Positions 1-6,255 of a stretch of 37,853 bases of DNA are shown here, one piece after another (positions within the stretch are counted from its first letter, which is position 1; the number at the start of each line of letters is the position of its first letter). The notes beneath the pieces are model-generated. The model made no database searches and was not told the origin of the DNA. It saw nothing but the letters and a program-made list of their open reading frames with translations. Made by a program: the position numbers and the translations under genes. The DNA is taken from positions 1 to 37,853 of the forward strand of contig CAYTEH010000013.1 of the NCBI GenBank assembly GCA_964436765.1, in the 5' to 3' direction. The DNA comes from CAYTEH01 sp964436765 (lineage in GTDB: Bacteria; Patescibacteriota; Gracilibacteria; Peribacterales; Peribacteraceae).

Positions 1-50
1 GCCACGATGGCAACAACGGCAGTGATGCCGCCGGAAGAGGAATCCGCCAT
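1..50 (-). CDS. N-terminal fragment of a probable small membrane protein
   Basis: An ATG at 50-48 on the minus strand opens a frame that leaves the window still open and reads MADSSSGGITAVVAIV. A short polar Ser/Gly stretch followed by a hydrophobic run looks like the start of a small single-span membrane protein. Only about 16 codons are visible, so this rests on composition and on its divergent position relative to the marR-like gene. No function can be given. Confidence 0.35.
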   Translation of the reverse strand, partial: MADSSSGGITAVVAIV

Positions 51-130
51 AACAATGAAGAGGGGAAGGATATACCTCTTAGACACAGTTGAACTTCAAC
101 TCTTGCAAACGGGCCACGCTGGGAATTTAC

Positions 131-160
131 TTGACTAATACTTCACATATCAAGTATTAT
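131..160 (+). promoter_or_regulatory. Promoter and putative operator of the MarR-type gene
   Basis: TTGACT (131-136), an 18-nt spacer and TATTAT (155-160) form the best -35/-10 pair in the window. The -10 ends 8 nt before the ATG, so transcription would start almost at the start codon. An inverted repeat, AATACTT (137-143) and AAGTATT (152-158), lies between and over the two boxes, where an autorepressing MarR dimer would bind. The operator role is inferred. Confidence 0.6.
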
Positions 161-168
161 TCACGCCT

Positions 169-597
169 ATGACCACCCTTCACCCCGCCCTGCGGCTCCT
201 CATGAACCTGAGCGTCGTCGAGAGCGCCACGCATCGCCGTTTCGATGGCCGGCTGCAGGGCCTCGGCTTCACCGAGTTTTTGATCCTCCACCATCTGGAG
301 CATGCGCCGGGAGGCCACATGCGCCGCATTGACCTTGCCGAATGCACCGGGCTCACCGCATCGGGCATCACGCGGCTGCTGGCGCCCATGGAGAAGATCG
401 GGCTCGTGAAGAGGGAAGCGAACGCCCAGGACGCGCGCGTGAGCCTGGTAGCCATTGCCCCCTCCGGCAAGCGGATGCTGAAGGACTCGATGGAAAACGC
501 CGAGGAGCTCGCGGAGCGCCTGCTCGCCGGGGCCGACAAAACCGAAATCCGGATGGCCTCGGAACTGCTCCAGAAGCTCGGGGGGACAGTCAGGTGA
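169..597 (+). CDS. MarR-family winged-helix transcriptional regulator
   Basis: The 142-residue length is typical of MarR regulators, which are dimeric DNA-binding proteins that often repress their own gene and a neighbour and respond to small ligands. The winged-helix core is visible: a recognition-helix stretch GLTASGITRLLAPMEKIGLV (about residues 61-80), then the wing with the family-typical D-A-R-V-S-L and GKRML. The start at 169 is supported by a promoter whose -10 ends 8 nt upstream; there is no Shine-Dalgarno sequence. The gene converges on the methyltransferase gene and their 3' ends overlap by 8 bp. A palindrome in its promoter and a similar sequence at the methyltransferase promoter suggest that both are its targets. 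The ligand is unknown. Confidence 0.85.
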   Translation: MTTLHPALRLLMNLSVVESATHRRFDGRLQGLGFTEFLILHHLEHAPGGHMRRIDLAECTGLTASGITRLLAPMEKIGLVKREANAQDARVSLVAIAPSGKRMLKDSMENAEELAERLLAGADKTEIRMASELLQKLGGTVR

Positions 598-1279
598 AAT
601 GCTTGTCATTGATCAGCAGCCCGGTCTTGCTGAGCAGCTGGCGCTGAAGCCGCATCACATGCGCAAGCTGCGCATGGTATACCAGAGGATCCCACGAGAG
701 AAGGTTTCCGTCCTCCGTATGGGCATATTCGGTCGCGCCCAGGTAATCGACCACGCCATCGATAGTCCCGGGAAGATGCGGATACCGTTTCACTGCCGTG
801 CCGAGGGTGCAGTTATAGAGCTCGATCTTCGTCGCATCGCGTATCGTCTGGCATGAGTCGAGCATGGTCCGCAGCCGCTCGATCTGAAGAACGAAGGGCG
901 GATCCCCCTTCTCCGCGCGCCCGAGGGCGTCGGTGAGGAGCGCTTCGGCAGTGCCGTACTCGAGCGGATCGATGACGACGGGCTTCTCCGGGGGATTGAG
1001 ACTCGCGAGGTACGGGGCGAACCCGCCCACGCCCCCGCCGATATCCGCGAAGCGCATGCCCTGGCGCACATACTCCTCGACGAACCGGAGGATCGGAAAC
1101 TCATCGCGGTACTCATCCATCGTCCTGCCAGTGGTGATGGTCTGCGCACGCTCGTCCCATATCGTCACGGCCAGCGCGGGCCGCTTCGCTTTCTTCTGCA
1201 CCTTCAGCAGGTATCGATCGCCCGATTGGTAGAGCCTCGCCACATCCGCGTTGCCGCTGCATTCGAGCCTTTGCACCAT
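590..1279 (-). CDS. Class I SAM-dependent methyltransferase-like protein
   Basis: The product has 229 residues. The motif ADIGGGVGGF (near residue 80) followed by a beta strand ending in VVIDPLEYG matches motif I and the acidic post-I position of Rossmann-fold SAM methyltransferases. A later DGVVDYLGATEY segment could be motif IV. The first 70 residues and the tail match no family I recognise, so the substrate is unknown. The ATG at 1279 follows TATTAT by exactly 6 nt, and no ribosome-binding site is present. The 3' end overlaps that of the convergent MarR gene by 8 bp, so expression of one could interfere with the other. The fold is fairly sure, the activity is not. Confidence 0.6.
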   Translation of the reverse strand: MVQRLECSGNADVARLYQSGDRYLLKVQKKAKRPALAVTIWDERAQTITTGRTMDEYRDEFPILRFVEEYVRQGMRFADIGGGVGGFAPYLASLNPPEKPVVIDPLEYGTAEALLTDALGRAEKGDPPFVLQIERLRTMLDSCQTIRDATKIELYNCTLGTAVKRYPHLPGTIDGVVDYLGATEYAHTEDGNLLSWDPLVYHAQLAHVMRLQRQLLSKTGLLINDKHFT

Positions 1280-1295
1280 ACTTGAATAATATCAA
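1278..1295 (-). promoter_or_regulatory. Promoter of the methyltransferase gene with operator-like sequence
   Basis: The minus-strand -10 TATTAT (1291-1286) is followed by 6 nt and the ATG at 1279. Read on the plus strand, ATACTT, six bases, then TATCAA (1278-1295) resembles the MarR-gene operator half-sites ATACTT, four bases, TATCAA (138-153), with two extra bases between them. A shared regulator is possible. Confidence 0.45.
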
Positions 1296-1354
1296 AATTG
1301 TTTTTTTTCAACAAAACGATTGCTTTTCAATGCATGGTGGCACCGGTTCGAATC

Positions 1355-1420
1355 CTTCCTCGCTTCGCTCTTCAGGACACGTTGAGCCCTGTGGCTTGCC
1401 ATGAGGAGCGAAGCGACGAA
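1355..1420. repeat. 66-bp repeat abutting the 3' end of tRNA-Arg
   Basis: This stretch is homologous to 36921-36986. Both are 66 bp, begin CTTCCTCGCT, share GCTTGCCATGAGGAGC, end GCGACGAA and stop exactly at the complement of the tRNA CCA end. In this copy CGCTTCGCTC and GAGCGAAGCG form an inverted repeat, so the tRNA 3' trailer would fold into a hairpin. Confidence 0.7.
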
Positions 1421-1495
1421 TGGTGCTCTCGGCTGGAATTGAACCGGCATTTACCCCTTAGGAGAGGGTCGTTCTATCCGTTGAACTACGAGAGC
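1421..1495 (-). tRNA. tRNA-Arg (anticodon CCT)
   Basis: The minus strand folds as a cloverleaf. The acceptor stem is GCTCTCG/CGAGAGC and the D arm is GTTC...GAAC. The anticodon stem ACCCT/GGGGT encloses the loop CTCCTAA, giving anticodon CCT, which reads AGG. The T loop is TTCAATT on a stem with one C-A mismatch. Discriminator A and CCA are encoded. I see no strong promoter directly upstream. Confidence 0.93.
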
Positions 1496-1524
1496 AGATG
1501 ATGGGAAAGGTGAGGGTCGTTCTG

Positions 1525-1573
1525 GAGCCTGCCTTAGCGAGCCCCGAGGTCGCCGAGGGGCGAGTCGAAGGGT
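1525..1573. repeat. Hairpin repeat ending CGAGTCGAAGGGT
   Basis: A GCCCC/GGGGC hairpin lies inside a frame GCGAG...CGAGTCGAAGGGT. The same frame around a different hairpin occurs at 34371-34429 inside a coding sequence. It fills most of the gap between tRNA-Arg and the 48-residue gene; the rest of that gap shows nothing except a terminator. Confidence 0.55.
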
Positions 1574-1634
1574 TGAACGACGGGCCCAGATGAGCAATGT
1601 GGCAAGAATAGCAAAATGGCCACGATTGCGTATC

Positions 1635-1679
1635 AAAAATGCGAGGCCGCCTACGCCAGACGATCACCCCGCGGCCCTC
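1635..1679 (-). terminator. Probable intrinsic terminator after the nucleotidyltransferase pair
   Basis: On the minus strand, GAGGGCCGC (1679-1671) pairs with GCGGCCTC (1650-1643) with one bulged G and a loop of about 20 nt. GCATTTTT follows. The stem overlaps the stop codon of the 48-residue gene and would end that short operon. Confidence 0.45.
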
Positions 1680-1824
1680 AGCGGGCTGATTCCTTCAGCT
1701 GTTTCTTCGGCGCCCGCGCAAACTCCACCGCAGCGGCAAGCCAGTCCATTCTTTGTTCCGGCGTGCTCTCCTTGCAGCGGCGCAGGTAATCAAGATCGAC
1801 CGACGGTGCGGGTATGCGCTTCAT
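1678..1824 (-). CDS. 48-residue protein coupled to a nucleotidyltransferase
   Basis: The frame begins MKRIPAPSVDLDYLRRCKES and continues with TPEQRMDWLAAAVEFAR, ending in a basic tail at a TGA. Its ATG (1824-1822) overlaps the TGA of the upstream nucleotidyltransferase gene in an ATGA arrangement, typical of translational coupling. The middle is a predicted amphipathic helix. A terminator-like hairpin follows directly. Short proteins of this shape are, from memory, often found beside minimal nucleotidyltransferases, so it may be a partner or a toxin/antitoxin-like component, but nothing in the sequence proves a role. Confidence 0.65.
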   Translation of the reverse strand: MKRIPAPSVDLDYLRRCKESTPEQRMDWLAAAVEFARAPKKQLKESAR

Positions 1825-2309
1825 AAGCCTTTCAATTCTAGCAGCGCAGCCACGTCTTGCGCATCTTTTTCGCGGTTCGCCGCCCTTTTCATGTCGATCA
1901 AATCATCAATGGAAACGACGGGAATCTCGATTCCCCAGAGTCCGACAAGTACCCTGTGCTTGTGATAACGGTCAAAATGGAGGGATTCCCCGACGATCAC
2001 GTCGATACCGAACTGCGGCTCCTGCGGACTGTGAAACGTGAATGCGATCATGTTTTTTTCCTTCATCAATTTCAGGGCTTTTTTTTCGTCACCCAGTTCC
2101 TGGAGCGATACGGGTACCCTCTGCTCATATCCCATGCTTTCCATAAGTCCCGACATCCGACGGAGATTGTCCGAATCGAGAGCCAGAAGGACATCGATGT
2201 CTCCCGTGAACCGCGGATAACCGAGAAGATTCATGGCAACCCCGCCCACGACGATGTAATTCACGCTCGCCTCGTTCAGCGATTGAAAAATGCGTCCATA
2301 GGGGTTCAT
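1821..2309 (-). CDS. Pol-beta-like minimal nucleotidyltransferase
   Basis: I start the protein at the ATG at 2309 (MNPYGRIFQSLNEASVNYIV), giving 162 residues. A longer frame opens at 2333, but the -10 box TATACT lies inside that extension and ends 6 nt before 2309. The motif GGVAMNLLGYPRFTGDIDVL has the Gly-Gly turn and the Asp-x-Asp metal-binding pair of the polymerase-beta superfamily, and FGIDVIVGE supplies the expected third carboxylate. Relatives include the AbiEii/MNT-type and DUF6036-like enzymes, which transfer nucleotides to proteins or RNA. It overlaps the 48-residue gene by 4 nt, so the two form a small operon. An accessory toxin-antitoxin or defence role is plausible but unproven. 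Confidence 0.75.
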   Translation of the reverse strand: MNPYGRIFQSLNEASVNYIVVGGVAMNLLGYPRFTGDIDVLLALDSDNLRRMSGLMESMGYEQRVPVSLQELGDEKKALKLMKEKNMIAFTFHSPQEPQFGIDVIVGESLHFDRYHKHRVLVGLWGIEIPVVSIDDLIDMKRAANREKDAQDVAALLELKGL

Positions 2310-2315
2310 GGCATG

Positions 2316-2321
2316 AGTATA
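2316..2321 (-). promoter_or_regulatory. -10 box of the nucleotidyltransferase operon
   Basis: TATACT (2321-2316) is followed by CATGCC and then ATG at 2309. The 6-nt distance would place the first transcribed base at or next to the start codon. No clear -35 is seen. Confidence 0.6.
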
Positions 2322-2342
2322 CTCCATTTTCACGCAGCAAGA

Positions 2343-2867
2343 TCACGCCAGCACAACCGTCTCGCGGCCCTCGGCGGGCAGGCTCTTCACTTTGTACTCT
2401 TTCACCGTCTCTTTGACGCCGACCGTCTTGCTGACGCTATCGAGATCGGCCTTGTTCGCGGAGGGGATGACGATGAGGATGCGCGGGTCGAATTCATCGA
2501 CCAGCCGCTGCACCATCTTCACGTCCTCGGCCGGAATGACCAAAACGTCCAGATCGCCCACCGATTCCAATTGCTTGTCGGACCAGTCCTTGAGCGGGGA
2601 GGAGAGGCAGCCGCACCGGATGCCCTCCATTTCCACCACGTAGGAGATCTGCTGGCCTTCCTCGTGACCAACGCCGCGGATGCTCACTTCGTGCTCGTTG
2701 TATTCGCCGGGCCATGAAATGACATCGGCAGTCGTGTTTTCCTCGGGTGAGGACGCGAGCTTCAAAACGGACGCGTCGCTCGTGCGGTCCTGCGGGAAGA
2801 CGATGACGGGCTTTTTACCGCCGGTTATTTTGTAGGAACCGGAGCCCAGAGACGAAAAAGTGATCAT
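2343..2867 (-). CDS. Metallo-beta-lactamase-fold protein without the histidine cluster
   Basis: The 174-residue protein opens with the strand pattern MITFSSLGSGSYKI and has the motif SWPGEYNEHEVSIRGVG. This matches the PGEYE-x-x-GV segment of the small metallo-beta-lactamase-fold hydrolases related to UlaG. Between them, where the family has the metal-binding HxHxDH loop, there is only a short segment with no histidine. The catalytic zinc site is therefore probably lost, and the protein is shorter than usual. A remnant of the second half is seen in LDVLVIPAED. The ATG follows TATCAT by 8 nt. A non-catalytic or binding role is inferred. Confidence 0.6.
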   Translation of the reverse strand: MITFSSLGSGSYKITGGKKPVIVFPQDRTSDASVLKLASSPEENTTADVISWPGEYNEHEVSIRGVGHEEGQQISYVVEMEGIRCGCLSSPLKDWSDKQLESVGDLDVLVIPAEDVKMVQRLVDEFDPRILIVIPSANKADLDSVSKTVGVKETVKEYKVKSLPAEGRETVVLA

Positions 2868-2875
2868 GCAGGGGG

Positions 2876-2881
2876 ATGATA
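2876..2881 (-). promoter_or_regulatory. -10 box of the MBL-fold gene
   Basis: TATCAT (2881-2876) lies 8 nt before the ATG at 2867. It fits the window-wide pattern of promoters that leave no leader. Confidence 0.45.
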
Positions 2882-2890
2882 GAGGAGAAA

Positions 2891-3030
2891 TCAGGAAGGG
2901 TACAGAGGGAACAGAAGCGACAAACGTACGGTTTTGGACGGAAAAAGGGAGAGATCCGGGTCCGGAAAAGACCTTTCAATCATTTGCCTCTTTTCGTCTG
3001 TCCCTTCTGTTCCTTTTGTCGCTCTACGGG
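2891..3030. repeat. Word-palindrome A (ACAG-type) between murA and the MBL gene
   Basis: A purine-rich arm containing GGGTACAGA, GGGAACAGAAG and GCGACAAA (about 2895-2926) faces a pyrimidine-rich arm (2995-3026). The reverse complement of that second arm contains GCGACAAAAGGAACAGAAGG and GGGACAGA. The same words in another order occur at 6131-6220. The second arm reaches the last codons of murA. Confidence 0.65.
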
Positions 3031-4292
3031 ACTTCTATTCTCTCAATGTGCGCCCCCAGGCTCTTCAGCTTCTCGTCGAGCCTGTCGTACCCGCGCTCGA
3101 TGTACCGGACGTCGGTGATGGTGGTTTCGCCCTCGGCGCAGAGGCCGGCCAGGACCATGGCGGCACCGGCGCGGACGTCGTTGCTGGCCACGATACGGCC
3201 GCGGAGCGGCGTCGGGCCGATGATCAGGGCCTGGTGCGCGTTGAGGATTTCGACGTGCGCGCCCATTTTCTCGAGTTCGTACAGGTAGGCCATACGGCCC
3301 TCGTACAGGCGCTCGAAGAGCCTGCTGACCCCCTTCGCCTGCGTCATGACGATGCCGGCCACGGCCTGCAGGTCGCTCGGGAAGCCCGGGAAGATGTTCG
3401 TGCGGATGTTCATCGCGCGCAGGTTCGACAGTTCGCCGTCCACAAACAGGGTGCGCGCGGCAGGGTCGCTCTTGATCACGGCGCCGAAACGACGGAGCGT
3501 GTCGTTGAAGGAGAGCAGCTGCTCGGCATCCACGTCGTGAATGCGCACCCGCCCGCGCGTCACCAGTGCCGCCGCAATGAGCGTGCCCGCCTCCAGGTAA
3601 TCGAACGTGGTGCGGAACTCCGTCGCCTGCAGATCGCGCCTTCCGGTGACATATACCTCGTGATTGCCGATACCGCGCACCTGCGCGCCCATGCCTTCCA
3701 CGAAGCGCTCCACGTCCTGCACGTGCGGTTCGGCGGCAGCCAGGTCGATACGCGTTTCGCCGGGGAGCAGGGCTGCGGCCATCACCACGTTCTCGGTTGC
3801 CGTCACCGAGAATTCCGGCAGCACAACGCGCCCGGGCCGGAGCGTTCCCTGCATATGCAGCACGTCGGCCGTACTCATGTCTTCCGCCCCCATCTGCTTG
3901 AATGCCTCGACATGCGCGCTCACGGGCCGCTTGCCGATGACGTCTCCGCCGGGATACGGCATTTCGGCGACCCCGAAGCGGGCGAGGAGGGGGCCCAGGA
4001 ACAGGATGGAACCGCGAATGGAAGAACAGAGCTCTGCCGGAAGCGGCTGACTTTTTGCGCGGGTCGCACGCACCCGCACGGTGCCTTCATCAAAGCTGGT
4101 ATCGCATCCCAGAAAATCCAGAATGCGGAGCATGGCGAGCGTATCGCGCAGGCGGGGGACGTTGCGGAGCACCGACTCGCCTTCGCAGAGGAGGGTGGCA
4201 GCGATGAGCGGAAGGGCCGCATTCTTCGACCCGCCGACGGTGACGTCGCCGACCAGGGGGGTTCCGCCGCGGACACGGTAACGGACGTCCAT
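3024..4292 (-). CDS. murA: UDP-N-acetylglucosamine 1-carboxyvinyltransferase (Cys-to-Asp active site)
   Basis: MurA transfers enolpyruvate from PEP to UDP-GlcNAc, the first committed step of peptidoglycan synthesis, in the cytoplasm. The protein has 422 residues, the usual length. GGSKNAALP (residues 20-28) carries the conserved Lys-Asn pair, and the PGGxxIGxRPV loop is present. In that loop the usual catalytic Cys is Asp117 (PGGDVIGKRPV). The same Cys-to-Asp change in Mycobacterium and Chlamydia MurA gives intrinsic fosfomycin resistance with retained activity. Further conserved segments are TATENV and the GFPSDLQA region. It lies downstream of lspA on the same strand, separated by a word-palindrome. 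A weak TATCCT lies 9 nt before the ATG. Confidence 0.95.
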   Translation of the reverse strand: MDVRYRVRGGTPLVGDVTVGGSKNAALPLIAATLLCEGESVLRNVPRLRDTLAMLRILDFLGCDTSFDEGTVRVRATRAKSQPLPAELCSSIRGSILFLGPLLARFGVAEMPYPGGDVIGKRPVSAHVEAFKQMGAEDMSTADVLHMQGTLRPGRVVLPEFSVTATENVVMAAALLPGETRIDLAAAEPHVQDVERFVEGMGAQVRGIGNHEVYVTGRRDLQATEFRTTFDYLEAGTLIAAALVTRGRVRIHDVDAEQLLSFNDTLRRFGAVIKSDPAARTLFVDGELSNLRAMNIRTNIFPGFPSDLQAVAGIVMTQAKGVSRLFERLYEGRMAYLYELEKMGAHVEILNAHQALIIGPTPLRGRIVASNDVRAGAAMVLAGLCAEGETTITDVRYIERGYDRLDEKLKSLGAHIERIEVP

Positions 4293-4340
4293 AGGTGAGG
4301 AAGGATAGAGGAAAACGGCCTGAATGAACAGAGCCCAGAA

Positions 4341-4416
4341 ACAGGCAAAAAGGCCAAAGATCGAAGATCAAAGGTCAAAATTTTGACCTTCGTCCTTCAG
4401 CCTTCGATTTTTGTTC
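4341..4416. repeat. Word-palindrome B (GATCGAAG-type) between lspA and murA
   Basis: AAAGATCGAAGATCAAAGG words lead to the centre AAAGGTCAAAATTTTGACCTT at 4370-4390 and are mirrored by CCTTCGTCCTTCAGCCTTCG. The second arm encodes the last residues of LspA (KIEG). On the minus strand the hairpin is followed by CTTTTTG, so it could also slow or end transcription from lspA. Confidence 0.65.
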
Positions 4417-4843
4417 GTGAGGACCAGTATTGCATCGTCATCTCAAGGAGAAGGAACACAACCCCTACGGTGATGAAGCTGTCCGCCACATTGAAAATCG
4501 GAAACGTCCCCACTTGAAAAAAATCGGTGACGGCACCGTCGCGCACGCGGTCGAGCACGTTCCCCAGCGCCCCGCCCACGATCATGCCGTAGCCGATGCG
4601 ACTGAGCGACGTTTTTGCCGAGCGGATCGCCACCGTCGCCACGAGGAGAAGCGCGAGGGGGATGATGACAGGCTCCCACCCCCCGAGGCGGACGCCGAAT
4701 GCGACGCCGGGGTTGTGCGAGAGCTGGAGACCGGCGAACGAACCGATGATGGGGACACGGTCGGTGAGGAAAGAGTCTGCCAGATATTTTGCGAGGAGAC
4801 TCAGCGCGAGACTACCAATGGTGACAAGAGAGAAGAGGAGCAT
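4397..4843 (-). CDS. lspA: Lipoprotein signal peptidase (signal peptidase II)
   Basis: LspA is the inner-membrane aspartyl protease that cleaves the signal peptide of prolipoproteins before the lipidated Cys. The family signature is present: NPGVAFG, then GNVLDRV with the first catalytic Asp and FNVADSFI with the second, among four hydrophobic segments. From the ATG at 4843 the protein has 148 residues. A TTG at 4861 would add six, but a TATTCT box at 4868-4863 would make transcripts that start after that TTG. One substrate in this window is the cyclophilin lipoprotein at 7537. It is divergent from ftsW, with a CCCTAA tract between them. The C-terminus runs into word-palindrome B. Confidence 0.93.
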   Translation of the reverse strand: MLLFSLVTIGSLALSLLAKYLADSFLTDRVPIIGSFAGLQLSHNPGVAFGVRLGGWEPVIIPLALLLVATVAIRSAKTSLSRIGYGMIVGGALGNVLDRVRDGAVTDFFQVGTFPIFNVADSFITVGVVFLLLEMTMQYWSSRTKIEG

Positions 4844-4883
4844 ACGAAGTTGTACGTGCAACAGAATACACTGTGACTCCTAG

Positions 4884-4906
4884 CCCTAACCCTAACCCTA
4901 ACCCTA
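4884..4906. repeat. Telomere-like CCCTAA tract upstream of ftsW
   Basis: Three exact CCCTAA units (4884-4901) are followed by CCCTA, which merges into the ftsW -10 box (CCCTATACT). The 17-mer TCCTAGCCCTAACCCTA at 4878-4894 recurs exactly at 27318-27334 inside tsaC. Confidence 0.85.
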
Positions 4907-4910
4907 TACT
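4905..4910 (+). promoter_or_regulatory. -10 box of ftsW
   Basis: TATACT ends 8 nt before the ATG at 4919 and is fused to the end of the CCCTAA tract. No -35 is recognisable, because that position falls inside the tract. Confidence 0.6.
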
Positions 4911-4918
4911 TCCTCGCC

Positions 4919-6130
4919 ATGTTCAAACGGATCGACCTGCTCCTCCTGGGTATCACCGTGGTCCTGACGCTCTTCGGGCTCGCGATGATCGCCAGCGTGA
5001 GCGTGTTCGAAAGTTACCAGCTGACGCTGCGCCTGACGGGGGAAGGGAATAACTCCTTCTACCTGTGGCGCACGTTCGCGCACGTGGTGCTGGGCATGTG
5101 CGTAATGCTCACGATGGCCTCGATCCCGTACAGGCTGTGGGAAAAATACGCTCGCCTGATGTTCTTCGGCACCGTCGCGCTCCTGATCCTCGTCTTCATC
5201 CCGTTCTTCAAGCCCGCGGGCGCTCAGACCAGCAACAGCTGGATCCACCTGGGATTCTTCACTGTGCAGCCGGCGGAAATTCTGAAGCTGACGCTCATCT
5301 TCTACCTCGCGGTGTGGCTGCAGAAGCGCGAACAGCTCATCGGCACCTTCCGCGAAGGGTTCCTGCCGTTCTGCACGCTGCTCATGATCAGTACGGTGAT
5401 CGTCGCGATGCAGCCCGACCTCGGCTCTTTCTTCGTGCTCTCGGCCATCGCGGGCGTCATGTTCCTCATTGCCGGCGGGGGGATGATCCACTTCTTCACC
5501 GGAGCCATTCTCGCCGGTTCCATCGGACTCCCGATCATCCTGCAGAAAGACTACGTCCGTAACCGCTTCACGGCGTTCGTAGAAATCCTCCTGCACCCCA
5601 ATGACGTCGAAATCAAATCCAAGATCTGCGAAACGGCCGGCTACCAGATCTGCCAGGCACTCATCGCCATCGGCAGCGGAGGCTGGAGCGGCGTGGGCTA
5701 CGGCAAGTCCATTCAGAAGTTCGGCTACCTGCCCGAGGTGCAGGGTGACATGATTTTCTCGGTCATGGCCGAGGAGCTGGGCTTCCTCCGCCTGCTCATC
5801 ATCTTCATGATGTACGGCATTTTGATTTACCGCGGGTACCGGATTGCCGAGAACGCCCCCGACCGCTTCGGTTTCCTCGTGGCCGCGGGCATCACGACCT
5901 GGATCGCCGTACAGACGCTCGTGAACGTGATGGTGAACCTGGGGATCTTCCCGCTCACGGGGCTGACCCTCCCGTTCATCAGTTACGGCGGATCGTCGCT
6001 CATCACGCTCCTCGCGGGCGTGGGAGTTCTGCTGAATATCTCCATGCACTCGACCGAGGAAGCGAGCCTGGCCCGGCGCGAGAAGGCGAAGCCGGAGCGG
6101 AGGAGGGGATGGAGACGACGCTACGCGTGA
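4919..6130 (+). CDS. ftsW: SEDS-family peptidoglycan glycosyltransferase, FtsW type
   Basis: SEDS proteins polymerise lipid II into glycan strands in the membrane; FtsW does so at the division septum with a partner penicillin-binding protein. The 403-residue protein has about ten hydrophobic segments. It has the family motifs NSWIHLG...VQPAEILKL (about residues 104-124) and the C-terminal LPFISYGGSSLI (about residues 350-361), followed by a basic tail rich in Arg. Adjacency to murG, as in the classical division and cell wall cluster, favours FtsW over RodA. RodA cannot be excluded by sequence alone. No Shine-Dalgarno sequence is present and the -10 box is 8 nt before the ATG. Confidence 0.9.
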   Translation: MFKRIDLLLLGITVVLTLFGLAMIASVSVFESYQLTLRLTGEGNNSFYLWRTFAHVVLGMCVMLTMASIPYRLWEKYARLMFFGTVALLILVFIPFFKPAGAQTSNSWIHLGFFTVQPAEILKLTLIFYLAVWLQKREQLIGTFREGFLPFCTLLMISTVIVAMQPDLGSFFVLSAIAGVMFLIAGGGMIHFFTGAILAGSIGLPIILQKDYVRNRFTAFVEILLHPNDVEIKSKICETAGYQICQALIAIGSGGWSGVGYGKSIQKFGYLPEVQGDMIFSVMAEELGFLRLLIIFMMYGILIYRGYRIAENAPDRFGFLVAAGITTWIAVQTLVNVMVNLGIFPLTGLTLPFISYGGSSLITLLAGVGVLLNISMHSTEEASLARREKAKPERRRGWRRRYA

Positions 6131-6220
6131 GGCGACAAATGGAACAGGAGGAGCAAAGGGTACAGATGTACTGACATTCTTCATGTCACGCCTGTTTCCT
6201 CTGTACCTTTTGGCGGGACG
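6131..6220. repeat. Word-palindrome C (ACAG-type) between ftsW and murG
   Basis: GGCGACAAATGGAACAGG and AGCAAAGGGTACAG form one arm. CTGTTTCCTCTGTACCTTTT and GGCGGGACG form the opposing arm. The words GCGACAAA, GGAACAG and GGGTACAG are those of palindrome A in a different order. It occupies most of the 125-bp ftsW-murG gap. Confidence 0.65.
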
Positions 6221-6243
6221 TTCCTGCCGGTCTCTCCCTCCAT

Positions 6244-6249
6244 TACACT
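6244..6249 (+). promoter_or_regulatory. -10-like box of murG
   Basis: TACACT ends 6 nt before the ATG at 6256. It differs from TATACT by one base and fits the leaderless pattern. Confidence 0.45.
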
Positions 6250-6255
6250 GTCACC

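Noticed and set aside
1341..1360. GGTTCGAATCC, resembling a tRNA T arm on the plus strand
   Set aside because: Only two or three stem pairs form, and no acceptor or anticodon arm surrounds it.
2934..6184. Long open frames antisense to murA (2934-4298) and ftsW (4904-6184)
   Set aside because: Low-complexity, His/Arg-rich products facing well-conserved enzymes; no promoter or start context.
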